Shown here piece by piece: positions 50,674 through 59,764 of a DNA stretch of 64,000 bases. The notes below the pieces were generated by a model that did no database searches, had not been told where the DNA came from, and worked only from the letters and a program-made list of their open reading frames with translations. Position 1 is the stretch's first letter; the number at the start of each line of letters is the position of its first letter. The position numbers and the translations under genes were made by a program. Source of the stretch: Devosia ginsengisoli (GTDB lineage: Bacteria; Pseudomonadota; Alphaproteobacteria; Rhizobiales; Devosiaceae); NCBI RefSeq assembly GCF_024707105.1, contig NZ_JANQAJ010000005.1:1-64000 (forward strand). Reading direction: 5' to 3'.

Positions 50674-51876
50674 ATGTCCACAACAGCCCCAGTCCAAGCA
50701 CATGACCCGCATCCTGCCTGTGGCTCCGAGGCGGTGCGCGCGCTTTTCCCCGCGCTGGCACGCACCACGTATCTATCGATCTGCGACAAGACCATCCTTG
50801 CTGATCCGGTGCGCAGCAACGTCGAGGTATTTCTCGATCGCCTGGCGCAGGCCTCGGCCAATCGCGTGGATCACGAGGAAATGGTCACCCGTTCCCGCCG
50901 GAAATTCGCCCGGCTCGTCGGCGTGGGCGAGGACGAGATCGCAGTCATGCGCAATGTTTCGGACGGGATCAACAGCATCGCTACGGCCTTTCCCCTTGCC
51001 GAGGGCGACAATGTGCTGCTGGCCCTGGGCGCCGAGCACCCCAACAATATCTATCCCTGGCTGCACCAGCAGCGTCGCGGCATCGAATTGCGCAACATTC
51101 CCGCTTCCGAGGGCCGTGTAGACGTCCGCGCTCTCGTATCAGCCATGGACGCGCGCACCAGGCTGGTTTCGGTCGCCTCGGTGAGCTTCGCCCCAGGGGA
51201 GCGCACAGACTTGGTGGCGCTGGGCGCCGAATGCCGCAAGCGGGGCATCTTCCTCCTTATCGACGGCGTGCAGTCGGCCGGCATCCTTCATCACGACTTC
51301 GCTCAAGAACCGATCGACGGCTTCGCGACTTCGACCAGCAAGGGGCTACTCGGTCTCTATGGCTATGGCTTCCTCTACGTGCGCCGGGCCTGGCTGGACC
51401 GGCTGATGCCCGTCCATATGTCACGCACTGGCGTCAGCGCCGACAACGACGATGCCTCCGCCATGGGCGATCTGCGCTATACCCCTCGTCCCGATGCCCA
51501 GCGGTTCGAGCTGGGCAGCTACAATCTCGCTGGCGCTTATGCCGCGGATGCTGCGTTGGACCTTATCCTGGGTCTTGGCACCAAGGCGATCGAAGCCCAT
51601 GTGCTAACCTTGGCCGAAGAGTTGCGCGAAGGGCTACAACGTCTCGGCCTGCCGGTCTTCATCCCGCGCCTGCCCGCACATTTGGTCACGGTGGGTACGG
51701 TCGATGCCGGCGGCCATGGCTATTCCACCGATCCTGCCATCATGCAATACCATAGCCGGCTGACGGATGCGGGTGTCGTCAGCACCATACGTCGTGGCCA
51801 GCTCCGCATGGGCCTGCACGCCTATAGCAACCGCGCAGATATCGAGGCTGTACTGCAATGTGTTGGCCGCCCCTGA
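50674..51876 (+). CDS. Class V aminotransferase-fold PLP enzyme
   Basis: The 400-aa protein has a fold type I pattern of class V enzymes: LALGAEHPNNIYPWLHQQ, the cofactor-binding Asp in FLLIDGVQSAG, and the PLP lysine in TSTSKGLLGLYG. Members include cysteine desulfurases, isopenicillin epimerases and serine-glyoxylate aminotransferases; the sequence resembles the epimerase-like group. It follows the S41-like gene by 32 bp and ends the operon. With MmgE/PrpD it could process an amino compound brought in by the transporter. Confidence 0.88.
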   Translation: MSTTAPVQAHDPHPACGSEAVRALFPALARTTYLSICDKTILADPVRSNVEVFLDRLAQASANRVDHEEMVTRSRRKFARLVGVGEDEIAVMRNVSDGINSIATAFPLAEGDNVLLALGAEHPNNIYPWLHQQRRGIELRNIPASEGRVDVRALVSAMDARTRLVSVASVSFAPGERTDLVALGAECRKRGIFLLIDGVQSAGILHHDFAQEPIDGFATSTSKGLLGLYGYGFLYVRRAWLDRLMPVHMSRTGVSADNDDASAMGDLRYTPRPDAQRFELGSYNLAGAYAADAALDLILGLGTKAIEAHVLTLAEELREGLQRLGLPVFIPRLPAHLVTVGTVDAGGHGYSTDPAIMQYHSRLTDAGVVSTIRRGQLRMGLHAYSNRADIEAVLQCVGRP

Positions 51877-52013
51877 TCTAGATATCATACCGATAGGCAT
51901 ACACCCTCCACAGCCAATGTTCGCTTTAGGTGAGGGGCGTGAACCGCCTATCCCTACCTGAGGCAGCATGGTTTCGAATGGCCGCAACTATGTTGACACC
52001 GCCTGGTGGACCG

Positions 52014-53066
52014 TCACCCTCCCAGGCGCACACGCGTTCCATTGTCGTCGAACAGCGTGACGCGATCTACCAAAGGCAACAGGTGAAGGATATCCCCGGC
52101 ATTGGCAGTCAGCCGGTCCTTGAAGAGGCCGATGATGGTCTGCCCGCCCAGCCTGAAAAGTACCTGCGTTTCCGAGCCCATGGGCTCGACCACGACGACC
52201 TGGGCTGGCACGCCCTTCGCGTCGATCATGATATGTTCGGGACGTAATCCGTAAAGCGCCACGTCGCCGCCATGGCCGGCGGGTAGGGGCAGCACGCTGC
52301 CATCTTTCGTCTCGAAGCCTTTCGGCGTCGCCTTCCCCTTGATGAAGTTCATGGAGGGGCTGCCGATGAACCCGGCAACGAAGGTAGTCTGAGGATCATC
52401 GTACAGGTCCAGCGGCGCGCCCATCTGCTCGATGACGCCATCCTTCATCACCACGATCCTGTCGGCCATGGTCATGGCCTCGACCTGATCGTGGGTGACA
52501 TAGATGGTCGTGGTCTTGAGGCGCTGGTGCAGTTCCTTGATCTCGGCCCGCATCTGCACGCGCAGTTTGGCGTCAAGATTGGACAGCGGTTCATCGAACA
52601 GGAAGACCTGCGGGTTGCGGACGATGGCACGGCCCATGGCGACGCGTTGGCGCTGCCCGCCCGAGAGCTGCCGGGGCTGGCGCTGCAGCAAGGTATCGAG
52701 ACCCAGGATCGCCGCCGCCCGCCCGACCCGCTCGTCGATTTCAGCCTTGGGCAGGCCGGCGAGCTTGAGGGCGAAGCCCATATTCTGCTCGACCGTCATA
52801 TGCGGATAGAGTGCATAGCTCTGGAACACCATGGCGATGTCCCGCTCCTTGGGCTCGAGATCGTTGACGACTCGGCCGCCGATTTCCACCGTGCCTGAAG
52901 TGATCGATTCCAGCCCGGCGACCATGCGCAGCAGGGTCGACTTGCCGCATCCCGACGGGCCGACCAGAACGATGAATTCGCCGTCTTCGATATCGATGTT
53001 GATGTCGTGCAGAACCTGCACCGAGCCATAGCGCTTGAAGGTATCCCTGATGACGACTTGAGCCAT
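52014..53066 (-). CDS. Sugar/G3P-type ABC transporter ATPase (UgpC/MalK-like)
   Basis: The 350-aa ATPase has Walker A GPSGCGKST, Q-loop VFQSYALYPHM, signature LSGGQRQR, Walker B VFLFDEPLSNLD and H-loop VTHDQVEAM. The C-terminal TOBE domain (GLRPEHIMIDAKGVP) is that of the MalK/UgpC family, which binds regulators or EIIA. No other Ugp-like ATPase is near the permeases at 57964-59693, so it most likely serves them although it lies on the opposite strand. It shares the intergenic region with the phosphodiesterase gene. The start 53066 has AGGGAG upstream. Confidence 0.93.
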   Translation of the reverse strand: MAQVVIRDTFKRYGSVQVLHDINIDIEDGEFIVLVGPSGCGKSTLLRMVAGLESITSGTVEIGGRVVNDLEPKERDIAMVFQSYALYPHMTVEQNMGFALKLAGLPKAEIDERVGRAAAILGLDTLLQRQPRQLSGGQRQRVAMGRAIVRNPQVFLFDEPLSNLDAKLRVQMRAEIKELHQRLKTTTIYVTHDQVEAMTMADRIVVMKDGVIEQMGAPLDLYDDPQTTFVAGFIGSPSMNFIKGKATPKGFETKDGSVLPLPAGHGGDVALYGLRPEHIMIDAKGVPAQVVVVEPMGSETQVLFRLGGQTIIGLFKDRLTANAGDILHLLPLVDRVTLFDDNGTRVRLGG

Positions 53067-53109
53067 GCCCATTCTCCCTGAACCGCACCATCTTGCCGGT
53101 TTTGAACTT

Positions 53110-53138
53110 TTGATATACTAGAAATACATTTGTATCAA
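53110..53138. promoter_or_regulatory. Candidate SorC operator between ATPase and phosphodiesterase genes
   Basis: ATAC-ATTT-GTAT (53124-53135) is a perfect palindrome of half-sites with an AT centre, and TTGATA/TATCAA (53110-53115, 53133-53138) forms a wider inverted repeat. The reverse complement of the core, ATACAAATGTAT, matches the motif found before the substrate-binding protein gene (55042-55055). Confidence 0.5.
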
Positions 53139-53156
53139 TGGCCCGGGAGCGTGGCT

Positions 53157-53948
53157 TTGCAGGACGTCAAGTTCATCCATTTCACCGATCCCCATCTCGA
53201 TGTGGGCAGCTTCCGGCTTTACGGCCTCGAACCGGCCGCGCGGTTGCAGGCATGCGTTGCGCATATGGCGGCCCATCATGGGGATGCGGCATTCGCGGTG
53301 CTGACGGGGGACCTCACCCACGACGGATCGGTGGCTTCCTATCAGCAGATTCGCACCTTGCTGGCGCCCCTGACATTGCCGGTGCACCCGCTGATCGGCA
53401 ATCACGATGATCGCGCCAGCTTCCAGCGGGCTTTCCCCGAGGTCGCGGCGGATCAGGCAGGCTTCGTGCAATATGTGGTCCGGTATGGCGGACGACGGTT
53501 TATCATGTTGGACACGGTGCAGGCCGGTAGCCATGAGGGTGTACTGGACGCGGCGCGGCTGGCCTGGCTCAGGCAGGTGCTGACGGAAGACCCCACCGGC
53601 CCCTGCTATCTGTTCCTGCATCACCCGCCGATGGCGGTGGGCATGCCGAGTTCGGACACGATGGCGATAAACGATCCCGGCTTCGAGGCAATCCTGGCCG
53701 AGGCCGGCAATGTCCGGCACATCTTTTTCGGCCATCTGCACCGGGCGGTGTCGGGCATCTGGCGGGGAATTTCGTTCTCAGGCATTCCCGGCCTCAGCCA
53801 TCAGGTCGCCCTCGATCTCGTCGAGAATGATGGCCGGGTCCGCGGCAGCCACGAGCCGCCGTCCTACAGTGTGGTGTTGCTGCGGCAGGATGATGTCATC
53901 ATCCACCAGTGCCATTTCCTCGACGAAAGCGGCACATTCTACCTCTAG
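53157..53948 (+). CDS. Calcineurin-like metallophosphodiesterase (GpdQ/CpdA type)
   Basis: The 263-aa protein has the complete class III phosphodiesterase metal motifs: DPH (FTDPHLD), GD (LTGDLTHD), GNHD (IGNHDDR), H (FLHHPPM) and GHxH (FGHLHR). Such enzymes hydrolyse cyclic nucleotides or glycerophosphodiesters. There is no signal peptide, so it is cytoplasmic. The start is taken as TTG 53157, with GGGAG six bases upstream; alternatives are GTG 53151 and TTG 53130. In this cluster a glycerophosphodiesterase role is more likely than cAMP hydrolysis, but the motifs do not decide. Confidence 0.88.
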   Translation: MQDVKFIHFTDPHLDVGSFRLYGLEPAARLQACVAHMAAHHGDAAFAVLTGDLTHDGSVASYQQIRTLLAPLTLPVHPLIGNHDDRASFQRAFPEVAADQAGFVQYVVRYGGRRFIMLDTVQAGSHEGVLDAARLAWLRQVLTEDPTGPCYLFLHHPPMAVGMPSSDTMAINDPGFEAILAEAGNVRHIFFGHLHRAVSGIWRGISFSGIPGLSHQVALDLVENDGRVRGSHEPPSYSVVLLRQDDVIIHQCHFLDESGTFYL

Positions 53949-53952
53949 TCCC

Positions 53953-54918
53953 TCACGGATTTCGTGGTTGTGGCCGCGTCGCCATGGCGGCGGCCGCCCT
54001 TGCCGTATCCTCGTCGCAAACCAGCACCGATCCGAGGCCTGCCGAAAGCACGCCGGCAATGGCCTCGGTCTTGTGGCGGCCACCGGCGGCGAAAATGGTG
54101 GTCTTGACCTTGCGCAGCTCTTCGAAGCTCAGCGCGATCACCCTTTCATTGATGCCGTGGGGGATGAGCACGCCTTCGCGGGTGAAGAATTGCCCCATGA
54201 CGTCGCCGACCGCGCCCAGCGCCTGCAGCTCCTGCATCGATACGTCCTTGGGAAGCCCATGGCGGACCAGAAGCGAGCGCGGCGACAATTCGCCGATGCT
54301 GAGCAGCGCCAGTTCGTTGCTGCGCCCCTTGTCGGCCAAGGCGAAAACCTCCTGGTCCAGGATGATGTCGCGGGACTGGACGCTGCCGGCATAGATGGGG
54401 GCGACCAGATAGCTGCATCGCGCCTGGAGGCGACGGGCGAGCTCGCGGGCAATCTCGAATGTATTGATTTCCAGCCCCTGCGTCAGCCCGCCCATCAGCG
54501 AGTTGACATGGATATCGGGATGGCGGGTTTCGGGCAGGTTGCGGATGATGTGGAGGATCGTCTCGCCCCAGCCCACGCCGATTTCGTGGATTTCGTTCTC
54601 CTGGAGATAGCGCGCCAGGAACTCACCGCCGGCCCGGCCCAGATTGACCGGGATCAGGGATTGATCCTCCGGGGTAGGGATGATGACGGCGGCTTCGAGA
54701 TTGAAATCGGCCTCCAATTGCCGCTCCAGCTCCACGCAGCTTTGCAGGCGGGCATTGATCTGCACGCGGACCAACCCCGATTCCCGAGCTTCGGCCAGCA
54801 TCCGGTTGACGCGCAGGCGGGTCATGCCGAGTTTTTTCGCGATGTCGGCCTGGGTCGCGCCTTCCATGTAGTAGAGCCAGGCAACTCTTACATAGTCCTG
54901 GTCTTCCGATGCGCTCAT
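53953..54918 (-). CDS. SorC/DeoR-type sugar-sensing transcriptional regulator
   Basis: The 321-aa protein has an N-terminal helix-turn-helix (LYYMEGATQADIAKKLGMTR, then LRVNRMLAEAR) and a C-terminal sugar-phosphate-binding domain (IGVGWGETILHIIRNLPE, then the SLMGGLTQG and SIGELSPRSLL segments). SorC-family regulators respond to phosphorylated sugars or polyols. The start at 54918 has an AGGAGG site. It is divergent from the substrate-binding protein gene, with the palindromic motif in between, and is the probable regulator of the cluster. Confidence 0.9.
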   Translation of the reverse strand: MSASEDQDYVRVAWLYYMEGATQADIAKKLGMTRLRVNRMLAEARESGLVRVQINARLQSCVELERQLEADFNLEAAVIIPTPEDQSLIPVNLGRAGGEFLARYLQENEIHEIGVGWGETILHIIRNLPETRHPDIHVNSLMGGLTQGLEINTFEIARELARRLQARCSYLVAPIYAGSVQSRDIILDQEVFALADKGRSNELALLSIGELSPRSLLVRHGLPKDVSMQELQALGAVGDVMGQFFTREGVLIPHGINERVIALSFEELRKVKTTIFAAGGRHKTEAIAGVLSAGLGSVLVCDEDTARAAAAMATRPQPRNP

Positions 54919-55041
54919 AGCTGTCCTCCTGCTGTCGGCGCGGCCCGTGTCCAGCACCAATATCCCTATTCGTCCACGCCCACAGCCGAAAGCTGATTTC
55001 CGACCTTCGTCATAGCCGGGGCCGGACGGGGTTGCATCTCT

Positions 55042-55075
55042 ATTACAAATGTAATATCCAAAATGCAAATGTAAC
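55042..55075. promoter_or_regulatory. Tandem SorC operator candidates before the binding-protein gene
   Basis: ATTAC-AAAT-GTAAT (55042-55055) has perfect 5-bp arms; a second partial copy TGC-AAAT-GTAAC (55064-55075) lies 20 bp further, two helical turns away. The same ATAC-AAAT-GTAT pattern sits before the phosphodiesterase gene at 53124-53135. Confidence 0.55.
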
Positions 55076-55103
55076 CGGGAAGACCCGACAAGGAGGAGAG
55101 ACT

Positions 55104-56447
55104 ATGACGTTCAATCGTGTACAGGCAGGCCGCTTCGCGCGCGCTTCGCTGGTGGGCATGCTGCTTTCCACGGCAAGCTTTAGCCTCATCGCCAGGGCCC
55201 AGGCGGAAGAAGTGGTGACGTTCTGGCATTCCATGGGCGCAGCCCATGCCCCCACGCTGGAGGCCCTCGTGGCCGAGTTCAATGCCGAACATGCCGGCGA
55301 AATCCGCGTGGATCCGATCTTTCAGGGGGCATATGGCGATTCCCTCGCCAAGCTGACCGCCGCTATCCAGGCCTCCGCCACGCCGACCATCGTGCAGGTC
55401 TACGAAATCGGCACCACGCTGATGATGGACCTGGACGTGGCCATTCCGCTGCAGGATGTTGCGGCCGATGCCGGTATCGACCTAACCGAAATTCTGCCGG
55501 CCATGTCGTCCTATTACACGGTCGGCGGCAAGCTGCAGTCACTGCCCTTCAACGCCTCGGCCCCCATGTTCTACTACAACAAGGATGCGTTCCGTGCCGC
55601 GGGGCTCGATCCCGAACAGCCGCCCACCACGCTGGCCGAGGTGCGCGACATGGCCGAGAGCCTGCTGATCAAGAATGGCGATCAGGTTTCTCAGTACGGC
55701 TATGTCAGCTCGGTCGATGGGTGGTTCGTGGAACAATGGTTCGCCAGGGGCGACCAGACCTATTGCGGTGCGGGCAATGGCCGCGAGGGTCGTGCGAATG
55801 ACGTGACCTGGGACAATCCGGTTCTCCATAACATCCTGACCTTCTGGCACGACATCATGGATGACGGCGTGGGCATGAATGCTGGCCGCGTTTCGGGCGA
55901 TGCGATTGCCGCCTTCGTTTCCGGGCGCGCTGCAACCCTGATTCTGACATCGGCGCCCATGCGCGACATCATCGAACGGTCCGAGTTCGAAGTCGGCGTC
56001 GCCAACTTCCCTGCACCGATCGAAAATGCGCAGGGCTCGGTGTTCAACGGTGGTGCCTCGATCTGGCTACTGAAAGACCATGCCGAATCCGAACAGGCAG
56101 CGGCCCTGGAATTCATCAAGTTCCTCGCCTCGGCCGACGCACAGGGCAAATGGTCCTCGGGAACGGGCTATATTCCGACCAATATCCATGCGGCCGATAC
56201 CGATGCCTATAAGGAGATCGTGGCCACCTATCCCGACTTCGACAAGCCCCGGCAGCAATTGGCTACCGCCGCACAATCGGTCGCCAGCAGTGGTTGTCTG
56301 GTCGGCGTGCTGCCCCAGGCGCGTCCGCGCCTCAACGAGGTGATCGACAGCGTGCTTCTGGGTGGCGACATTCAGCAGGCGATCACCGAAGGTCAGGATG
56401 CCGTCAATGGCCTGATCGCCAACTACAATCGCTCTGTCGGTCAGTAG
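55104..56447 (+). CDS. ABC transporter substrate-binding protein (family 1, UgpB-like)
   Basis: The 447-aa protein has a signal peptide (about residues 1-34, ending ARAQAEE), then the family 1 pattern VVTFWHSMGAAHAPTLEALV and EFNAEH, the FQGAYGDSLAKLTAAIQAS region and the FNGGASIWLLKDHAES motif. These are diagnostic of UgpB/MalE-like proteins (W-H-S-M-G, F.G.Y....KL). UgpB binds sn-glycerol-3-phosphate and glycerophosphodiesters. Three Cys are present (residues near 230 and 420). The start has an AAGGAGGAG site. Confidence 0.93.
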   Translation: MTFNRVQAGRFARASLVGMLLSTASFSLIARAQAEEVVTFWHSMGAAHAPTLEALVAEFNAEHAGEIRVDPIFQGAYGDSLAKLTAAIQASATPTIVQVYEIGTTLMMDLDVAIPLQDVAADAGIDLTEILPAMSSYYTVGGKLQSLPFNASAPMFYYNKDAFRAAGLDPEQPPTTLAEVRDMAESLLIKNGDQVSQYGYVSSVDGWFVEQWFARGDQTYCGAGNGREGRANDVTWDNPVLHNILTFWHDIMDDGVGMNAGRVSGDAIAAFVSGRAATLILTSAPMRDIIERSEFEVGVANFPAPIENAQGSVFNGGASIWLLKDHAESEQAAALEFIKFLASADAQGKWSSGTGYIPTNIHAADTDAYKEIVATYPDFDKPRQQLATAAQSVASSGCLVGVLPQARPRLNEVIDSVLLGGDIQQAITEGQDAVNGLIANYNRSVGQ

Positions 56448-56471
56448 CCGAGCGCCCCGGAGAAACGCCAA

Positions 56472-57173
56472 ATGACCTTCGCTGTTGCCCATCGCGGGCT
56501 GCCCCTTCGGTTGCCCGAAAATACCCTGCCGTCCATTCTCCTGGCAGAAAGGCACGGGGCGGTGGCCGTCGAATTCGACGTGCGGGCCACCAGCGACGGA
56601 CATGCCGTGCTGCTGCACGACAAGACCCTGGCGCGTATCTGGGGCGATCCTCGCCCCGTTGCCGAGGCCCCGTTCCATGAGGTACGAGCCCTTGGCACGG
56701 AGCGGGACGGGCAGAAGATCGCCATTCCCACGCTGGAGGAGGTGGTGGATGCCACCTCCCTCACGCTGATCGTGGATTGCAAGGCTGCAAGCATCGTTGC
56801 CGATATCGCCGAGCTGCTGGCGAACCGCGGGCAACGGCAGCGGGCACGGTTCATCGGTGAGCCTGAAATCCTTTCCCATATCCGGCTGGCCATGCCGGAA
56901 GCCGACATTATCCTGTCGTGGTCGCGCCCCGAAGCACCGCCGGCGGATATGCTCGATGCCATCAGGCCATCGACGCTGAACATCAAATGGGAAGCCGGAA
57001 ACGAGGCCTATGTCGCGCGTATTGCGAGCCTGGGCTATCCGATCTGGACTTACACGGTCGACGATGTCACCGAGGCTTTGCGTGCCCGCTCGCTCGGCAT
57101 AGAAGCCGTCATCTCCAACAATTTCGAAGCGGTCAGCGTGGCGCTCCGCGATGCCGAGGCCGGGAGCAAGTGA
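56472..57173 (+). CDS. Glycerophosphodiester phosphodiesterase (GDPD/UgpQ-like)
   Basis: The 233-aa enzyme has the GDPD catalytic HR pair (VAHRGLPLRLPENT), the acidic metal ligands (AVEFDVRATSDGHAV), the second catalytic His (LLHDKTL) and the C-terminal WTYTVDD strand. It hydrolyses glycerophosphodiesters to glycerol 3-phosphate and an alcohol. There is no signal peptide, so it acts on imported substrate. It follows the binding-protein gene by 24 bp, the E. coli ugp order with ugpQ. Confidence 0.93.
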   Translation: MTFAVAHRGLPLRLPENTLPSILLAERHGAVAVEFDVRATSDGHAVLLHDKTLARIWGDPRPVAEAPFHEVRALGTERDGQKIAIPTLEEVVDATSLTLIVDCKAASIVADIAELLANRGQRQRARFIGEPEILSHIRLAMPEADIILSWSRPEAPPADMLDAIRPSTLNIKWEAGNEAYVARIASLGYPIWTYTVDDVTEALRARSLGIEAVISNNFEAVSVALRDAEAGSK

Positions 57174-57175
57174 AC

Positions 57176-57967
57176 ATGACACCCCAGGAACTGCGCGCCT
57201 TCGCGCTGCAACTGGCCGAGGAGGCCATGGTGACGATTGCAGGGGCGCATGCCTCGCCCGACCAATCAGCCACCAAGGTCGATGCCGGCGATTGGGTCAC
57301 CCCGTTCGACAAGGCGGTCGAGACGCAGACACGCGACCGCATCCACGCCCAATATCCCGGCCACAGGGTTGTGGGCGAGGAGTTCGGCGCCGACGCGGAT
57401 GCCGGCGGCGGCGCGGAAATCACCTGGTATCTCGATCCGATCGACGGCACGATGAACTTCGTTCACGGTGTGCCATGGGTGGCCTTCAGCCTTGCGGCCG
57501 TTGATAGCCAGGGCATTGTGGCCGGCGTTGTGGCCGACGTCTATCGGCGGGAAATCTACAGCGCCAGCCGCGGCGGCGGCGCCTATATCGACGCCAGACG
57601 GGTCAATTGTGCCTCCCATGACCGCATCGGCGGTGGCGTCTTCCTCACCGAATGGTCGCGGCAGGCGGCTTGGTCCGGCATGGACGAATACCTGCATGCC
57701 ATTTCCGCCGAGGCAGGGGCGAGCCGCATCATGGGGTCCTGCGCCCTGGCGCTGGCCCTGGTCGGCGTGGGACGGGCGACGGGGACCGTGCTGCCAGGAT
57801 TCTACAATCCCTGGGATGTCTATGCCGGCGCCCTCATCGCCCGCGAAGGCGGGGCCGTCATCGCGGGTCGCAGCGGCCCGACAGGCGAGGTGCCGCTCGA
57901 TGGCGTGATGGCCGCAACGCCAGGCGTTGCCGATAAGCTGCTCAAGCTGTGGAGCGCGGACCAATGA
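57176..57967 (+). CDS. Inositol-monophosphatase-family phosphatase
   Basis: The 263-aa protein has the FIG/IMPase motifs: EEFG, WYLDPIDGTMNFVHG (the DPxDGT metal/lithium site), and WDVYAGALIAREGG near the C-terminus (WDxxAG). Family members remove phosphate from inositol monophosphate, histidinol phosphate or other small alcohol phosphates. Its position, two bases after GDPD and overlapping the permease by ATGA, supports a role in dephosphorylating the imported or released polyol phosphate. Confidence 0.92.
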   Translation: MTPQELRAFALQLAEEAMVTIAGAHASPDQSATKVDAGDWVTPFDKAVETQTRDRIHAQYPGHRVVGEEFGADADAGGGAEITWYLDPIDGTMNFVHGVPWVAFSLAAVDSQGIVAGVVADVYRREIYSASRGGGAYIDARRVNCASHDRIGGGVFLTEWSRQAAWSGMDEYLHAISAEAGASRIMGSCALALALVGVGRATGTVLPGFYNPWDVYAGALIAREGGAVIAGRSGPTGEVPLDGVMAATPGVADKLLKLWSADQ

Positions 57968-58881
57968 GTGCCCGCAGCCTGCTTGCCCGGCACATCCGCG
58001 GCTATTCGGTACGCGACATGGCGGTGGCGGCGCTCTTCCTGTTGCCATGTCTCATCATCTTCGCTGCCTTCGTGCTCTATCCGCTGGGCAGGACCTTCCA
58101 CCTGAGCTTCTTCTCCAACGATCTGCTGGGGCGTCCCGTGCATTTCGTGGGGCTGGAGCAATATCATCGCATCGTCAGCGATCCCTACCTGGTGGGGGTC
58201 ATGGGCACGACGGCTCTCTTTCTCGCCTATACGGTCTTGCCGGGGATCATCATCGGGCTGGGCCTGGCACTGCTGCTGCAACCCAAGATCGCTGCTATCG
58301 GGGTGTTTCGTGCGCTTCTGGCCACACCCTTCGCCTTCTCGGTGGCCGCTGCGGCGGTAGTGTTCAATGTGTTCTACCGGCCGGGCATCGGGCTGTTCAA
58401 CGGCCTGCTGCAACAGATGGGCCTGCCGGCTATCGACTGGCTGACCAGCCCCAATTATGCGCTGGGCAGCGTCGCCGTCGTGTCGATCTGGCGCTATATG
58501 GGCTATACACTGATCGTCTGTCTGGCCGGCCTGCAATCCATTCCCGACGAACTCTACGAGGCTGCCCGCATCGACGGCGCGTCCAGCTGGCACCGTTTCC
58601 GCTACATCACGCTGCCGCTAATGACGCCGACACTGTTCTTCCTGCTGGTGGTCTCGACCATCCACTCCCTCCAGACCTTCGGCGAGATCAAGCTGATGAC
58701 GGCCGGCGGGCCCGTCAATTCCACGACGACGCTGGTCTACAGTCTCTACAAGTCCGCCTTCGCCTATGGCAGCAGCGATTACGGACTGGCCTCGGCGCTG
58801 GGTGTGGTCTTGCTTCTCGTCGTTACGGTCATCACCGTGATCCAGTTCCGCTTCCTGCAGCGAAAGGTGTTCTACTCGTGA
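57964..58881 (+). CDS. Sugar/G3P-type ABC transporter permease (UgpA-like)
   Basis: The 305-aa protein has six TM segments with an N-terminal helix (VAALFLLPCLIIFAAFVLYP) and an EAA loop (YEAARIDGASSWHRFRYITL). It starts in an ATGA overlap with the phosphatase gene and ends in a GTGA overlap with the next permease. It forms the channel with that partner, powered by the UgpC-like ATPase at 52014. Confidence 0.93.
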   Translation: MSARSLLARHIRGYSVRDMAVAALFLLPCLIIFAAFVLYPLGRTFHLSFFSNDLLGRPVHFVGLEQYHRIVSDPYLVGVMGTTALFLAYTVLPGIIIGLGLALLLQPKIAAIGVFRALLATPFAFSVAAAAVVFNVFYRPGIGLFNGLLQQMGLPAIDWLTSPNYALGSVAVVSIWRYMGYTLIVCLAGLQSIPDELYEAARIDGASSWHRFRYITLPLMTPTLFFLLVVSTIHSLQTFGEIKLMTAGGPVNSTTTLVYSLYKSAFAYGSSDYGLASALGVVLLLVVTVITVIQFRFLQRKVFYS

Positions 58882-59693
58882 AAACCTTTCGTCTCTTCGC
58901 TCACTATGCGGTGCTGATCCTGGCCGCCCTCATCGTGCTGTTCCCGCTCTATTTCACTATTGCGGGTGCGCTGATGACCGATGCCCAGCTCATGCGCTTC
59001 CCGCCCATGCTGGTGCCGCAGGAGCTGCATTTCGAGAACTTCGCCAAGGTGCTCGATGCCATGCCGCTGATCCGGCAGTTCTTCAACAGCATCTTCGTGG
59101 CCTCGGCCATCGTGCTGGGCGTGCTGGTCACCTCGGTGCTGGCCGCCTATGTGCTGGTTTTCCTCAACATTCCCTTCAAGAACGTGATCTTCGGCATCAT
59201 CATGCTGACGATCCTCGTGCCGACCGAATCCTTGATCGTCCCCAAATACCTCATCCTGGTGGACCTCAGATGGATCAATTCCTATCCCGGCCTCATCGTG
59301 CCCTTCGTAGCCTCCGGCTTCGGCATATTCCTGATGCGGCAGTTCTTCCTGTCGTTTCCCAAGGAGATTTACGAGGCGGCCCGGATCGATGGCTGCGGAC
59401 ACCTGCGTTTCGTTTTGACCATCCTCGTACCGATCGTCCGGCCGGCGCTGGGGGTGCTGGGCCTCTATACCTTCATCGGCGCCTACAACATGTATTTCTG
59501 GCCCCTGCTGGTGATCAACACGCCCGACATGCAGACGCTGCAGATCGGCCTGCAGGCCCTTAATTCCTCGGAATCGACACAGCCAAGCCTGATCTATGCC
59601 GGCGCCGCAATCGCCATCGCTCCCATGCTGGTCATCTTTTACCTGTTCCAGAAGAGCATCGTCCGCGGGCTCACGTCTGGCGCCGTCAAATAG
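58878..59693 (+). CDS. Sugar/G3P-type ABC transporter permease (UgpE-like)
   Basis: The 271-aa protein starts at GTG 58878 in a GTGA overlap. It has six TM segments (first VLILAALIVLFPLYFTIAGA), an EAA loop (YEAARIDGCGHLRFVLTILV) and the MalG/UgpE C-terminal pattern (VKSGAVK-type: IVRGLTSGAVK). It is the second channel half. Confidence 0.93.
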   Translation: MKTFRLFAHYAVLILAALIVLFPLYFTIAGALMTDAQLMRFPPMLVPQELHFENFAKVLDAMPLIRQFFNSIFVASAIVLGVLVTSVLAAYVLVFLNIPFKNVIFGIIMLTILVPTESLIVPKYLILVDLRWINSYPGLIVPFVASGFGIFLMRQFFLSFPKEIYEAARIDGCGHLRFVLTILVPIVRPALGVLGLYTFIGAYNMYFWPLLVINTPDMQTLQIGLQALNSSESTQPSLIYAGAAIAIAPMLVIFYLFQKSIVRGLTSGAVK

Positions 59694-59701
59694 CCGTTAC
59701 T

Positions 59702-59720
59702 GCGGGTGTCCGGCACCCGC
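59702..59720 (+). terminator. Short hairpin after the permease genes
   Basis: GCGGGTG-TCCGG-CACCCGC gives a perfect 7-bp GC stem eight bases after the permease stop. No T tract follows, so it is more likely a 3'-end stabiliser or weak terminator. Confidence 0.5.
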
Positions 59721-59764
59721 AACCTGATTGAAACTTGCCGACCATACGGCGGGCTGGTGCTAAC

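Noticed and set aside
57927..58877. Extended 588-codon ORF upstream of the UgpE-like permease
   Set aside because: The first 317 codons are an off-frame reading of the UgpA-like gene; GTG 58878 is the natural coupled start.
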